DNA of 64,000 bases from Dichotomicrobium thermohalophilum (GTDB lineage: Bacteria > Pseudomonadota > Alphaproteobacteria > Rhizobiales > Rhodomicrobiaceae): NCBI RefSeq assembly GCF_003550175.1, contig NZ_QXDF01000001.1, positions 644,501 to 708,500 of the forward strand, read 5' to 3'. Below the pieces are notes generated by a model. That model had not been told where the DNA came from. It worked only from the letters and a program-made list of their open reading frames with translations, and did no database searches. Position numbers and translations under genes: made by a program. Shown in pieces: positions 1 through 9,787 of this stretch (position 1 is its first letter; the number at the start of each line of letters is the position of its first letter).

Positions 1-513
1 CGCTGGGACGTTGCCCGCGAGTGTGACCGGTTGCTCGTCCGCGAGGCTGAAGGACACGAAAAAGGTCGGGTCGTACACAGAGAAGCTGAACTGGCCGGCC
101 TTTTCCGGCGGCACCGGCTCGGCCAGCGGCAGTGTGAAGTGCAGCGTCAGCAGTGTGCCGTCATAGACGAGGTCGTAGTCGACCGGATCGTTCCGCAACA
201 GCTTCTGCTCGCCCAGTTCGGCAAAGGTGAAGTAGTCGAAATCGCCCAGGCTCTCGATGTTCGTGCGGGCCAGAGGTTCAAGCTCCGCCGCGCTGTATTC
301 GCCGTCGCCGTTTGCATCCATGCCTTGCAGAGCGAAGGCGGTATAATACTCATCGAAGACCCATTTGTGCCGGAAGCCAGTGATCGCGCCGGCGTCGTTG
401 AACACCACCTTGGTCTCGACTGTCACCCAGACATGCGGATGGGCCTGCCCCGGCACAGGCGCCAGCAGCACGGCCATGGCCGCGAATGAAGCCAGATATC
501 GCCAGATCGTCAT
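1..513 (-). CDS. DUF1007 family periplasmic protein (C-terminus outside window)
   Basis: The first 171 codons are visible and the C-terminus runs off the window edge. The protein opens with a signal peptide (about residues 1-24) and the mature part begins HPHVWV, the usual start of DUF1007 proteins. Residues 66-77 read DANGDGEYSAAE, an EF-hand-like Ca-binding loop. ATG at 513 is preceded by GAGGAG at a good distance. It lies 62 bp downstream of a DedA-family gene on the same strand, so the two may be co-transcribed. DUF1007 proteins are often neighbours of Ni/Co or other transition-metal exporters, so a role in periplasmic metal handling is possible. No function is shown by the sequence itself. 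Confidence 0.8.
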   Translation of the reverse strand, partial: MTIWRYLASFAAMAVLLAPVPGQAHPHVWVTVETKVVFNDAGAITGFRHKWVFDEYYTAFALQGMDANGDGEYSAAELEPLARTNIESLGDFDYFTFAELGEQKLLRNDPVDYDLVYDGTLLTLHFTLPLAEPVPPEKAGQFSFSVYDPTFFVSFSLADEQPVTLAGNVPA

Positions 514-575
514 CTCTCGCACTCCTCGCTGAATCCGATAACTGGCCTGACATTTTGTCGAGATTGGGTCCGGGC

Positions 576-1196
576 TTACGACGCCTTGGCGCCTCTCCGG
601 CTGCGCCAGTAAACCCACGCGGCGACCAGCAGGGCGAGCAGGAACGGCACCGCCAAGATGACGAGGGCGTGCTCGTTGACGAAAGCCTGCAACCCGCTGA
701 TCCGCTGACCGAGCACATAGGCACCGCCGCCCCAGACCAGCGCCCACAGCCCGCTGCCCAGCAGATTGGCGATCAGAAAAGCGGGCCAGGACATGTCCGC
801 TGCGCCGGCCGCGACACCTTTCATTTGGCGCAGGAACGGGAAGAACTGGGCGAAGAACACCAGCTTCATGCCGTTGCCACGCAGGCGTCTCTGCGTTTCC
901 TCGATCCTGGCGGGAGTGATCCGCAGACGGTGGCCGTATCGCTTGAGCGCGGGCAAGCCGCCATAGCGCCCGATGACATAGGCGATGATGCCGCCCGCCG
1001 CGCCGCCGAGCCAGCCCGCGAGAATGACGTGCCAGACCCAGAAGGACTGCGACGTCGACAGCAACGCCGCGACGACCAGAAGCGTTTCCGCCGGTGTCGG
1101 CCCGCCGATCTTTTCCAGGAGCACGCTGGCGAACACCGTGAACGCGCCATACTGATACAGGAACGGCTCGATCGAGCTCAGATCGGCGGAGATCAA
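576..1196 (-). CDS. DedA family (VTT domain) inner-membrane protein
   Basis: 206 residues, the usual DedA size. DedA/VTT proteins are inner-membrane transporter-like proteins; members have been linked to polyprenyl-phosphate or phospholipid flipping and to membrane energetics. Visible family marks are the N-terminal re-entrant segment with PAET, then FFAQFFPFLRQ with the conserved arginine, a following GAADMSWPAF, and hydrophobic segments near residues 15-35, 45-75, 135-165 and 178-198. The C-terminus is short and basic (WRSRRGAK). It sits upstream of the DUF1007 gene in the same direction. Which lipid or ion it handles cannot be told. Confidence 0.88.
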   Translation of the reverse strand: MISADLSSIEPFLYQYGAFTVFASVLLEKIGGPTPAETLLVVAALLSTSQSFWVWHVILAGWLGGAAGGIIAYVIGRYGGLPALKRYGHRLRITPARIEETQRRLRGNGMKLVFFAQFFPFLRQMKGVAAGAADMSWPAFLIANLLGSGLWALVWGGGAYVLGQRISGLQAFVNEHALVILAVPFLLALLVAAWVYWRSRRGAKAS

Positions 1197-1608
1197 CGCC
1201 AGTTATCCTTCATACACGCCGGGCGGTGCGCGCGCCGCTCGGCCGGCCTCTTTCGCTTGTGAAATTAGGATGTGACGCGGCGCAGAAAACCCATACGCGC
1301 AGGGAATTGCAATCCCGTTGTTCAGCGCGCCTGCTTTTTGGTCATTTTGCGCCCCTCCGCGTTGTACGCAAGAAAAGCTGCCGCTACCGCAACCTCCAAA
1401 GGCCATGGTTGGGGCATACAGCCCTCAAACACTTTCTCCTGGGCACGGCCTGCTGGTGCGGCTTTGGAAAGCCTCCATTCCAGTCCTTGATAGACCAGGT
1501 TTATCGACGCGGCTCTGGCTCACATCAAGTCTTGTCGTGGCCACAATTCCGGTTAGGTTTTGCGCGAAAAATTAAATTGCAGTGTTTATTGCAGCGACGG
1601 GCGGGGTG
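1197..1608. other. Gene-free interval before the sat/cysC remnant
   Basis: About 410 bases with no convincing coding frame. The short open frames here have no family resemblance and a composition like random GC-rich DNA. It is somewhat less GC-rich near 1560-1600. It must hold the start region of the DedA gene (minus strand) and any surviving promoter of the sulfate-activation remnant (plus strand), but I see no clear -35/-10 or operator. Confidence 0.5.
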
Positions 1609-2455
1609 ATGGCGTATCAAGAAGGATCGGGGCAAGACAAGGCGGCAGCGCCATTTTCGGGAGAGCGTGAGCACGCGGAGCTTTTTGCGGAGCGGCAGCG
1701 AATTGAAGGCCTCAAGCGCGAGGCCGGGGAGCTGCCGAGCTGGGATCTGACGGCGCGCCAGATCTGCGATCTCGAACTGCTGATGAATGGCGGCTTTGCG
1801 CCGCTGGACGGCTTCCTGCGCGAGGCTGATTATCACAGCGTCTGTGACACCATGCGGCTGGAGAGCGGCGCGCTCTGGCCGATGCCGGTGACGCTCGATG
1901 TGAGCGCCGAGTTCGCCGATCGCGCCCGCGCCGCCGGGCGGATCGCGTTGCGGGACGCCGAGGGCGTGCTTCTCGCGCTGATGGATGTCGAGTCGGTCTG
2001 GCGCCCCGACAAGACGCGCGAGGCGCAGGCGGTGTTTGGCACCACCGATGTCGCTCATCCCGGCGTGCGCTACCTGTTCGACACAGCGGGCGAGGTTTAT
2101 CTCGGCGGGCGGGTGATCGGCATCCAGCCGCCGGTGCATTATGACTTCCACCATCTGCGCGCCGATCGCGCCTTATGCATCCACCCGGCGCAAGGTGCGC
2201 GACCTGATCGAGCCGCTCGGCGGGTTCCTGGAGGTGCATGTGGCAACGCCGCTGGAGGAATGCGAGAAGCGCGATCGCAAGGGGCTCTACAAGCTGGCGC
2301 GCCAAGGCAAGATCACCGGTTTTACCGGCATTGATGATCCATATGAGGCGCCGGAAGCGCCCGAGGCCGTGATCGATACGCTGGAGCTGTCGCCAGATGA
2401 GGCGGCGCATATGCTTTTACTGAAACTGGAGGCAATGGGGCTGATCCGGAATTAG
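1609..2455 (+). pseudogene. Remnant of bifunctional ATP sulfurylase/APS kinase (internal deletion plus frameshift)
   Basis: The first part (1609 to about 2160) is the N-terminal PUA-like domain of ATP sulfurylase: it shows LMNGGFAPLDGFL, SGALWPMPVTLDVS and ends at HYDFHHLR, just where the catalytic QTRNPxHRAHE stretch should follow. From about 2155 another frame carries the C-terminal end of APS kinase: APIAPYASTRRKVRD, GLYKLARQGK and FTGIDDPYEAPE, stopping at 2455. Missing are the whole sulfurylase catalytic region and the APS kinase P-loop, so neither activity can remain. The upstream frame runs on out of phase to a stop at 2334. ATG at 1609 is the likely old start; a GTG at 1582 is the alternative. 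An assembly collapse is possible. Confidence 0.85.
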
Positions 2456-2467
2456 CAATGCCGTGCC

Positions 2468-3163
2468 TCAGGCGACCGCGCTCTCGTCACCCGGGTCACG
2501 GAGCACGTAGCCGCGGCCCCACACCGTCTCGATGTAGTGCTTGCCGCCCGTCGCCGCCGCGAGCTTCTTGCGCAGTTTGCAGGTGAACACGTCGATGATC
2601 TTCACCTCCGGCTCGTCGATGCCGCCATAAAGGTGGTTCAGGAACATCTCCTTGGTCAGCGTCGTACCCTTGCGCAGGCTGAGCAGCTCCAGCATCTGGT
2701 ATTCCTTGCCGGTCAGCGGGACGCGTTTGCCATTCACCTCGACCGTCTTGGTTTCCAGGTTGACCGTCAGTTCGCCGGTCTTGATCACGGACTCGGCGTG
2801 ACCCTTCGAGCGACGGACCACAGCGTTAATGCGTGCAATTAGCTCGTCTTTGTGAAACGGCTTGGTCATATAGTCGTCGGCGCCGAACCCGAGGCCCTTC
2901 ACCTTGTCCTCAATGCCGTCCATGCCGGAAAGGATAAGAATCGGGGTCTTGTTCTTGCTGTTGCGCAGTTTCCGAAGGACGTCGTAGCCACTCATATCCG
3001 GAAGGCCGAGGTCCAGCAAAATGATATCGTAGTCATAAATCTTGACGAAATCGAGCCCTTCCTCGCCGGTTTCTACCGTGTCCGAGCTCAATCCTTCGGA
3101 GATCAGCATTAGCTCGATCGTTTGCGCCAGAGCCTTGTCGTCTTCGATCAGCAGAACTCGCAT
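2468..3163 (-). CDS. ctrA: Cell-cycle response regulator CtrA
   Basis: 231 residues, full length for CtrA, the OmpR/PhoB-type master regulator of the alphaproteobacterial cell cycle, which binds TTAA-N7-TTAA boxes and controls flagellar, division and DNA-methylation genes. The receiver has the acidic pair at residues 8-9, the phospho-acceptor D51 and K-PF near residue 101. The winged helix (about 125-225) carries [17 protein letters not shown] and [13 protein letters not shown], both highly typical of CtrA. It is known to be fed by the CckA-ChpT phosphorelay, not encoded here. About 650 bp of gene-free DNA lie upstream and would hold its promoters. Start ATG at 3163 has a modest ribosome site (AGGAATTGGG). 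Confidence 0.97.
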   Translation of the reverse strand: MRVLLIEDDKALAQTIELMLISEGLSSDTVETGEEGLDFVKIYDYDIILLDLGLPDMSGYDVLRKLRNSKNKTPILILSGMDGIEDKVKGLGFGADDYMTKPFHKDELIARINAVVRRSKGHAESVIKTGELTVNLETKTVEVNGKRVPLTGKEYQMLELLSLRKGTTLTKEMFLNHLYGGIDEPEVKIIDVFTCKLRKKLAAATGGKHYIETVWGRGYVLRDPGDESAVA

Positions 3164-3813
3164 CCCAATTCCTCTTTGCCGCGATGCCCGCGCCGGTTGT
3201 ATTAGCGGTGCGTTGCCATTTTGTCACGATCGGTTAAGCTCTCCGCAGTAACCATAAGAGCCCGAAGTTAACAAAACCTCACTTTGCCGGGGCAAATTGC
3301 TGCGCCAGCACAAATCGCAAACCCTTGATACAAATGACCCTGAAGCACGTCGTCGGGCGCGCTGCAGGCCGCTGTCACATGCTTCGCCTCAGCCCTCTCC
3401 GGCCGGCCCGTTGCTAACGCGCAACCTATGTCAAAGCGACGCCCGCCGCCGTCGCCGCACCATCCCAGGTTGTATAGCCCCGCGCATCAGACGAGCGGGC
3501 AGGCGCGCGCACGCCACCTGTCTGCCGACATGGCGACGGCGTCTCGACGCAAACATGATGTTGAGAACGAAACACTTCGGTGTGAATAACCGCGCTTCAC
3601 CCTTGTCATTAGCCGATTCGTCCGATCAGCCCTAGGTTGCATCGCGCTGCCACCAGATTTGATGGCGAAACTGTGTCATCTGAGTCACGGGGGTTGATTT
3701 ACCGGCGATTAATTCGCCGCGCCTACGCTCTTTGCGAAAGACCTGCGGCCCGTGCGGATGCCGCAACTGGACTGACACCTCACCGCGTATCGCTAGTCAG
3801 GACGAGGATCAAA
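3164..3813. other. 650-bp divergent intergenic region between ctrA and fliJ-like gene
   Basis: No supported gene. An arginine-rich open frame around 3297-3635 looks spurious. The region must contain the promoter(s) of ctrA (leftward) and of the FliJ-like gene (rightward). Seen directly: a perfect inverted repeat TTTGCC-GG-GGCAAA at 3283-3296, a GTTAAC near 3268 and a GATTC (GANTC, the CcrM-type methylation site of alphaproteobacteria) near 3613. I looked for a full TTAA-N7-TTAA CtrA box and did not find one with correct spacing. Confidence 0.45.
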
Positions 3814-4206
3814 ATGCCGTCACGTCAGCGCAATTTCCGCTCGCGCCGGTTCGAACTGGAAGAGCGCCAACAAAAGGTGGCCGACATCGAGGCCATGATC
3901 GAGGATTTCACGCGCGTAGCCGACGAACTGGAGCGGCAGCTTCGCTACGAGGAGCAGCGCTCAGGCATCACCGACCCAAACCATTTCGCCTATCCGATCT
4001 ATGCCAAGGCCGCCCGGCAGCGGCGCGACAACCTGCTCGAGTCGATCCGGGATCTGAATGCAAAGCTGGAGGAAGAGCGCGCCGGGCTGGAACAGGCGCG
4101 GACGGAGCTGCAGACGGCCGAGATGTTCGCCACGCGCGACGCCCTGCGCTCACGCCGTAGTAGCGACGATCGCTTCTCTGGCAATATGGCTTTGGAACGC
4201 GACTGA
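3814..4206 (+). CDS. fliJ: FliJ-like flagellar export chaperone
   Basis: 130 residues, almost entirely alpha-helical and charged, with RSRRFELEERQQKVADIE at the N-terminus and a central HFAYPIYAKAARQRRDNL, a pattern I know from the alphaproteobacterial FliJ family found near ctrA. FliJ forms a coiled coil that docks on the FliI ATPase ring of the flagellar type III export gate and escorts cargo chaperones. The ATG at 3814 follows AGGACGAGG; the reading frame is open further upstream to 3637 but that part is not FliJ-like. Unusually, no fliI or other flagellar structural gene is next to it. Family placement is by pattern, not alignment. Confidence 0.75.
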   Translation: MPSRQRNFRSRRFELEERQQKVADIEAMIEDFTRVADELERQLRYEEQRSGITDPNHFAYPIYAKAARQRRDNLLESIRDLNAKLEEERAGLEQARTELQTAEMFATRDALRSRRSSDDRFSGNMALERD

Positions 4207-4332
4207 GCCGCGAGCGCGCTCGATTCGCATCAGCCGGTGTAAAACTGCACCCGTGAACGCGCGCCGCGTTGACAGCGTGGCGGCCCTGACCCATTGCTTC
4301 AGGTACGCTGAAAGAGATGGGGCAAAGGTACG

Positions 4333-4959
4333 GTGCCGTCGCACGAGCAGACATCACGCATCGGGAAGCGGTTGGCGGCTGTCGCGCTGAGCGCGGCCAT
4401 TCTCGCGGGTTGCGCCCAGACCAGTTCGATGTTGGACGTCACAACCGGCTCATTGTCCGGCACCCAGGTTACGAAGGATGGTGCCAGGACTGGCACGCCG
4501 CCGCTACCCGCCCGCCGCAAGCCGAGGACAGAGCGCTCGGACGAGGACGGCGGCCTCCTCGCCGCGCTACCCGACATGGACCTATCCGCCCAAGCGGTCG
4601 CGCCCCGGTCGATCGTCGCCGACGACACCCCGATCAACGTTTATGTCCGCCTTGCGCGGCAAATCCGTCGTTGCTGGCTCGGTCCTGAGGATCCCCGTCT
4701 GCCCGGCCATGGCTTCCGCGCCGAGGCGAAGCCGGGGCAAACCGGGGAAGCCGAAATTGACCTCTACAAGGAAGTGCCGGGCCGCAAATACGGCCCCTAC
4801 GCCTTCGAAGTGAAGATTTCTCCGCAGGGCAGCGGGTCACTGGTGCGCAGCACCAATCGGCGTCTGGAGGACGAGCTGGCCAATACGCTGCGCGCCGACG
4901 TCGCCCGCTGGGTGCGCGGGGGAACGAGCTGTTCTGCCGCTGGCCGCAGCAACGCGTAG
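4333..4959 (+). CDS. Putative lipoprotein, unknown function
   Basis: 208 residues starting at GTG 4333 behind AAAGG. The N-terminus is basic then hydrophobic and ends in LAGC, a good signal peptidase II lipobox near residue 27, so it should be membrane-anchored. Residues 30-90 are low-complexity and proline/arginine rich. The last 110 residues form a small alpha/beta domain with a conserved-looking CWLGP and the phrase YGPYAFEVKI. I do not recognise the family. It lies 126 bp downstream of the FliJ-like gene and upstream of a second putative lipoprotein whose C-W motif near the start of the domain is similar (TCWFAG), so the two may be functionally paired. Confidence 0.7.
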   Translation: MPSHEQTSRIGKRLAAVALSAAILAGCAQTSSMLDVTTGSLSGTQVTKDGARTGTPPLPARRKPRTERSDEDGGLLAALPDMDLSAQAVAPRSIVADDTPINVYVRLARQIRRCWLGPEDPRLPGHGFRAEAKPGQTGEAEIDLYKEVPGRKYGPYAFEVKISPQGSGSLVRSTNRRLEDELANTLRADVARWVRGGTSCSAAGRSNA

Positions 4960-5095
4960 CGCCAGAGCCACACCTCCAGGCGGTCATAACCTCTGCGGTT
5001 CAGCAGGGTGCTTCGGCCCACATTTCGGACATCATCTGACGTAGTGTCGCTCGCGCAGGGGGAGAGTTCCGTTTCAGGTATGGGGGGTATGGCGT

Positions 5096-5689
5096 TTGCG
5101 TGGGTTGAACGTCAGTTTCGTCTTGTTTGCCGCGCTGCTCACCCAGGGCTGCGCGACGAATTCCGAAAGAATGCCGGTTCACCAAGCCTCGGAGGCGCAG
5201 CGGTTGGTTTTTGGCGCGCCGCAGGCTGTGCGGACACAGTTCGCCAGCCAGATTGGCACCTGCTGGTTCGCCGGAGCCGGGCCGCTGAAGGGTGACTACA
5301 CCTTCACGATGCCGGCTGCCGAGGCGGGCGGACCGTTTCTGATCAGCATTTTCCGGCTGCAGCCTGAGCGCGAGGAAGTGTTCCAGGTGCAGTTCTACGC
5401 GCATAACGACAACACCGTCGTGGCGACGCGCAATCTGGACCTGCCCGAGGAGCTAGCCGAGGATCTGGAAACCAGCGTCGAATTGTGGCTGTTGGAGCCC
5501 TCGCAGTGCCGCCTCTCCGAGGACGCCGTGGCCGGCGAAACGCCGTGGGACCCGCGCTTGCAGCAGGCGGACGCCGACGAGGATGAATTGCAGCTGCCGC
5601 CGCTGGAGGACGAAGAGGTGGCGCAGGCCGAGGACGAAGACGTCGATATGCACCAGGCTGAGCTACGTGCGCGCGGAGCGATCGAATAA
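5096..5689 (+). CDS. Putative lipoprotein, acidic C-terminus, unknown function
   Basis: 197 residues from a TTG at 5096, which has a G-rich stretch (GGGGGG) about 9 bases upstream; a second TTG at 5105 is possible. No ATG in this frame gives the signal sequence. The N-terminus (NVSFVLFAALLTQGC) is a signal peptide with a weak lipobox. The middle has IGTCWFAGAG and YTFTM, then a beta-rich part. The last 50 residues are strongly acidic (runs of D and E). The C-W motif is shared with the lipoprotein upstream. I do not recognise a family. It ends 6 bp from the convergent FlbD-like gene. Confidence 0.65.
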   Translation: MRGLNVSFVLFAALLTQGCATNSERMPVHQASEAQRLVFGAPQAVRTQFASQIGTCWFAGAGPLKGDYTFTMPAAEAGGPFLISIFRLQPEREEVFQVQFYAHNDNTVVATRNLDLPEELAEDLETSVELWLLEPSQCRLSEDAVAGETPWDPRLQQADADEDELQLPPLEDEEVAQAEDEDVDMHQAELRARGAIE

Positions 5690-5695
5690 CCGCGC

Positions 5696-6571
5696 TTAGG
5701 CCGCGCGCGAGAAGGCGGGGACTTCCGCGCCTTCCTCGTGGTACTGCCGGATCTTGTTGCGCAGCGTGCGTACCGATATTCCGAGGATTTCCGCCGCTTG
5801 CGTCCGGTTGCCGCCGCAATGGCGCAATGTCTGCAAGATCAACTCGCGCTCGACATCGGCGACCGTGCGGCCAACCAGTGCCGCGGACAGCGGATCACCC
5901 TCGCCGGCCGGTGCCGCAAGCAGGTTCACATCCTCCGCTCGGATTGCCTCACCCTCCGCGAACAGCACGGCCCGCTGCATCACGTTTTCAAGCTCGCGTA
6001 CATTGCCCGGCCACGCGTAGCCCGCCAACTTGTCGCGGGCGTCGGCTGCGAGTGGGCGTGGCGATATGCCGTGTGCCTGCGCGAACCGCTTCGCGAAATG
6101 CGCGGCGAGCACGGGGATGTCCTCTGGCCGCTCTGCGAGCGGCGGCACCTGAAGCGTGACGACGGCCAGGCGATAGTAAACATCGGCGCGGAAAGTCCCT
6201 GCCTCCACGGCGTCGGACAGGCTGCGCGCGCTTGCGGCGATGATCCATGCGCGGCTCTTGCGGCGCAGCGCCATCGCCAGCTCTGCCTGAGCCGGAGCGC
6301 TTAGCTCTGCGACATCGTGAAGGAGGAGCGTTCCCCCGGTTTCCGCGTGAGCCGCCAGCGCCTGCGCGGGATCCTCGCCGGCCGCGCAATACACCGAGGT
6401 CAGTTCTCCCGCCCCCTCGGCACAGCCGTGAATGAAGCGCGCGAGAGCGGCCTTGCCGGTGCCCGGCGCGCCCTCGATGAGGATGTTCGCCGAGCCGCGC
6501 GCCGCCTTTTTCGCCTGCACGACAAGCTCGGCCATCGCCGCATTTCGGTAAATGAACGTGCGCCACTGCAT
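5696..6571 (-). CDS. FlbD-like sigma-54 regulator with degenerate AAA+ domain and no GAFTGA loop
   Basis: 291 residues. The C-terminal Fis-type helix-turn-helix (VGRTVADVERELIL, HCGGNRTQAAEILGIS, RTLRNKIRQY) closely resembles FlbD, the flagellar sigma-54 activator of Caulobacter. There is no receiver domain. The AAA+ domain keeps Walker A (GAPGTGKA, 34-41), FRADVYYRL with the arginine finger, PPLAERPEDIP and WPGNVRELENVMQRAV. It lacks about 25 residues that should hold the GAFTGA sigma-54 contact loop: YCAAGEDPAQ runs straight into TGGTLLLHDV. Walker B reads LLLHD instead of LLLDE, and the sensor-I asparagine is gone. It therefore probably cannot open sigma-54 promoters and may act as a repressor or partner. 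ATG at 6571 is chosen; the frame is open upstream to 6673. Confidence 0.85.
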   Translation of the reverse strand: MQWRTFIYRNAAMAELVVQAKKAARGSANILIEGAPGTGKAALARFIHGCAEGAGELTSVYCAAGEDPAQALAAHAETGGTLLLHDVAELSAPAQAELAMALRRKSRAWIIAASARSLSDAVEAGTFRADVYYRLAVVTLQVPPLAERPEDIPVLAAHFAKRFAQAHGISPRPLAADARDKLAGYAWPGNVRELENVMQRAVLFAEGEAIRAEDVNLLAAPAGEGDPLSAALVGRTVADVERELILQTLRHCGGNRTQAAEILGISVRTLRNKIRQYHEEGAEVPAFSRAA

Positions 6572-6875
6572 CTTGGTACCGCCCCGCATACCTGCTCGAG
6601 ACCGCACTGATTGGTCGCGCTGACAGGATCTGCGCGCCACAACCCCATGCGAATCGCTGTTGTGATGATGCAAGGATGTGCCGTGAGGCTAAACAGAGGC
6701 TTAACCGTCTGATGGGGCACGCCCACAAAAAAGCCCGGGACACGAAGTCCCGGGCAGTCAGGAGCGTGGGCAGGGTGAGCATGTCGGCAGGATCGGGAGA
6801 AGCGTGCCTTGCCTGCCCACAGGGACGAACCGGCGTGCGCCAGGCGGTTTCCCGGCGCACCCCCGGCGCGAATGC
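6572..6875. other. Intergenic interval between FlbD-like gene and amtB
   Basis: About 300 bases holding the upstream region of the FlbD-like gene and the amtB 3' end with its terminator at 6727-6755. I see no small gene. No clear promoter element could be assigned for the FlbD-like gene. Confidence 0.5.
6727..6755 (-). terminator. Rho-independent terminator of glnK-amtB
   Basis: On the minus strand a perfect 9-bp stem GCCCGGGAC / GTCCCGGGC closes a 5-base loop and is followed directly by six T residues. It lies 120 bp after the amtB stop codon, pointing the same way. This is the most canonical terminator in the window. Confidence 0.93.
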
Positions 6876-8216
<1,341 letters not shown>

Positions 8217-8232
8217 CGTTGCACCTCAACTC

Positions 8233-8631
<399 letters not shown>

Positions 8632-8675
8632 TCAAGCGCATTTGCCGCGCTTGCCCCGACGGCACATCACGAGGG

Positions 8676-8693
8676 ATTCAAAAGGCGTGCCAA
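8676..8693 (-). promoter_or_regulatory. Candidate sigma-54 promoter of glnK-amtB
   Basis: On the minus strand TTGGCACG, four bases, then TTGA: the -24 element matches the sigma-54 consensus fully, the spacing to the -12 element is exact, and the -12 has GA in place of GC. It is about 105 bases upstream of the glnK start. A partial inverted repeat TGCAC...GGTGT at 8708-8722 just upstream resembles a weak NtrC site, though closer than usual. Nitrogen-regulated sigma-54 transcription of glnK-amtB is well established in proteobacteria. Confidence 0.5.
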
Positions 8694-8819
8694 AACTTCT
8701 GCCGTGCTGCACAAAGCGGTGTCGGAGACGATTGCGCGCGGATGAGGCAGGGAATCTGCCTAGAAAATAGGCAGAACAGGCTGTTTGCTTAAAAGGGAGG
8801 CAGAAAGTTGAAGAGAAGA

Positions 8820-9695
8820 TTAACGGCGGGCGGGGTCGCGCTCGCGGATGAGGCCTTCCTGGGCAACCGAGGCGATCAGCGTCCCGTCGCGCCGGAAGAT
8901 CGAGCCACGGCAGAAACCGCGGGCGCCGGAGGCCGAAGGGCTGTCCATCACGTAGAGCAGCCATTCATCGGCGCGAAACGGCCGGTGAAACCACAGCGAA
9001 TGATCGAGGCTCGCCATCATCATGCGCGGGTCGAACAGGTTGCGCCCATGCGGTGCCAGTGACGTGTCGAGGAGGAAGAAGTCCGAGGCATAGGCAAGCA
9101 CGCATTTGTGCAGGCCGATGTCGTCCGGCAGGCTGAGGTTGGAGCGCACCCAGATGCTGCGCTTGGCCTCGCGCGGTTCGGCGGAGATGTATTTGCGCAC
9201 ATCGACCGGGCGCATCTCCACCGGGCGTTCGCGCCGCCAATAGCGCTGGATCGGCTCGGGCAGCTTCGGCAGCAGTTCCTCAACCAGCTCGGCTTCGGAG
9301 GGGAGCGTCTCGGGCGCAGGGACGTCGGGCGCCTCGATCTGATGGGAAAAGCCCGGCTCTTCGCGGTGGAAGGACACGCCCATCGAGAAGATCGCCTGCC
9401 CGTGCTGCAGTGCCGTGACCTGCCGCGTGGTGAAGCTCTTGCCGTCGCGGATGCGGTCCACTTCGTAGATGATCGGCGTGTGCGGATCGCCGGGCAGCAG
9501 GAAATAGCCGTGCAGTGAATGCGCCGCGCGGTCGTCGCCCTCCACCGTGCGCGTGGCCGCCACCAGCGCCTGGCCGATGACCTGACCGCCGAACACGCGC
9601 TGCCAGCCGTCCTTTGGGCTGCGGCCACGAAACAGGTTGAGTTCCAACGTTTCCAGATCGAAGATGTCGAACAGCGTTCCGGGGTTCTCAACCAT
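8820..9695 (-). CDS. tesB: Acyl-CoA thioesterase II (TesB)
   Basis: 291 residues from ATG at 9695 (a longer frame to 9749 adds 18 non-family residues). TesB hydrolyses medium and long acyl-CoA to free fatty acid and CoA in the cytoplasm. The double hot-dog architecture is visible: first half with FRGRSPKDGWQRVFGGQVIGQ, HSLHGYFLLPGD and SFTTRQVTALQ; second half with MMMASLDHSLWFHRPF, DEWLLYVMDSPSASGARGF and SVAQEGLIR. The aspartate in SLDHSLWFH is the catalytic acid of the family. It is upstream of glnK in the same direction but the gap holds the glnK promoter, so it is a separate unit. Confidence 0.95.
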   Translation of the reverse strand: MVENPGTLFDIFDLETLELNLFRGRSPKDGWQRVFGGQVIGQALVAATRTVEGDDRAAHSLHGYFLLPGDPHTPIIYEVDRIRDGKSFTTRQVTALQHGQAIFSMGVSFHREEPGFSHQIEAPDVPAPETLPSEAELVEELLPKLPEPIQRYWRRERPVEMRPVDVRKYISAEPREAKRSIWVRSNLSLPDDIGLHKCVLAYASDFFLLDTSLAPHGRNLFDPRMMMASLDHSLWFHRPFRADEWLLYVMDSPSASGARGFCRGSIFRRDGTLIASVAQEGLIRERDPARR

Positions 9696-9787
9696 CAGGA
9701 TACCTTGTGGTCGGCGGGCATGCGTCCATGTGAGGTCCGGACTTCTCATCTGTCAAGTCGCATGCGCGGGGCGCGAAGGGGAATAAC

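Noticed and set aside
3230-3275. CtrA box (TTAA-N7-TTAA) upstream of ctrA
   Set aside because: Two TTAA tetramers are present but the spacing is wrong; only half-sites.
3297-3635. 112-codon open frame upstream of the fliJ-like gene
   Set aside because: Arginine/serine-rich, no ribosome site, no recognisable pattern, in a regulatory region.
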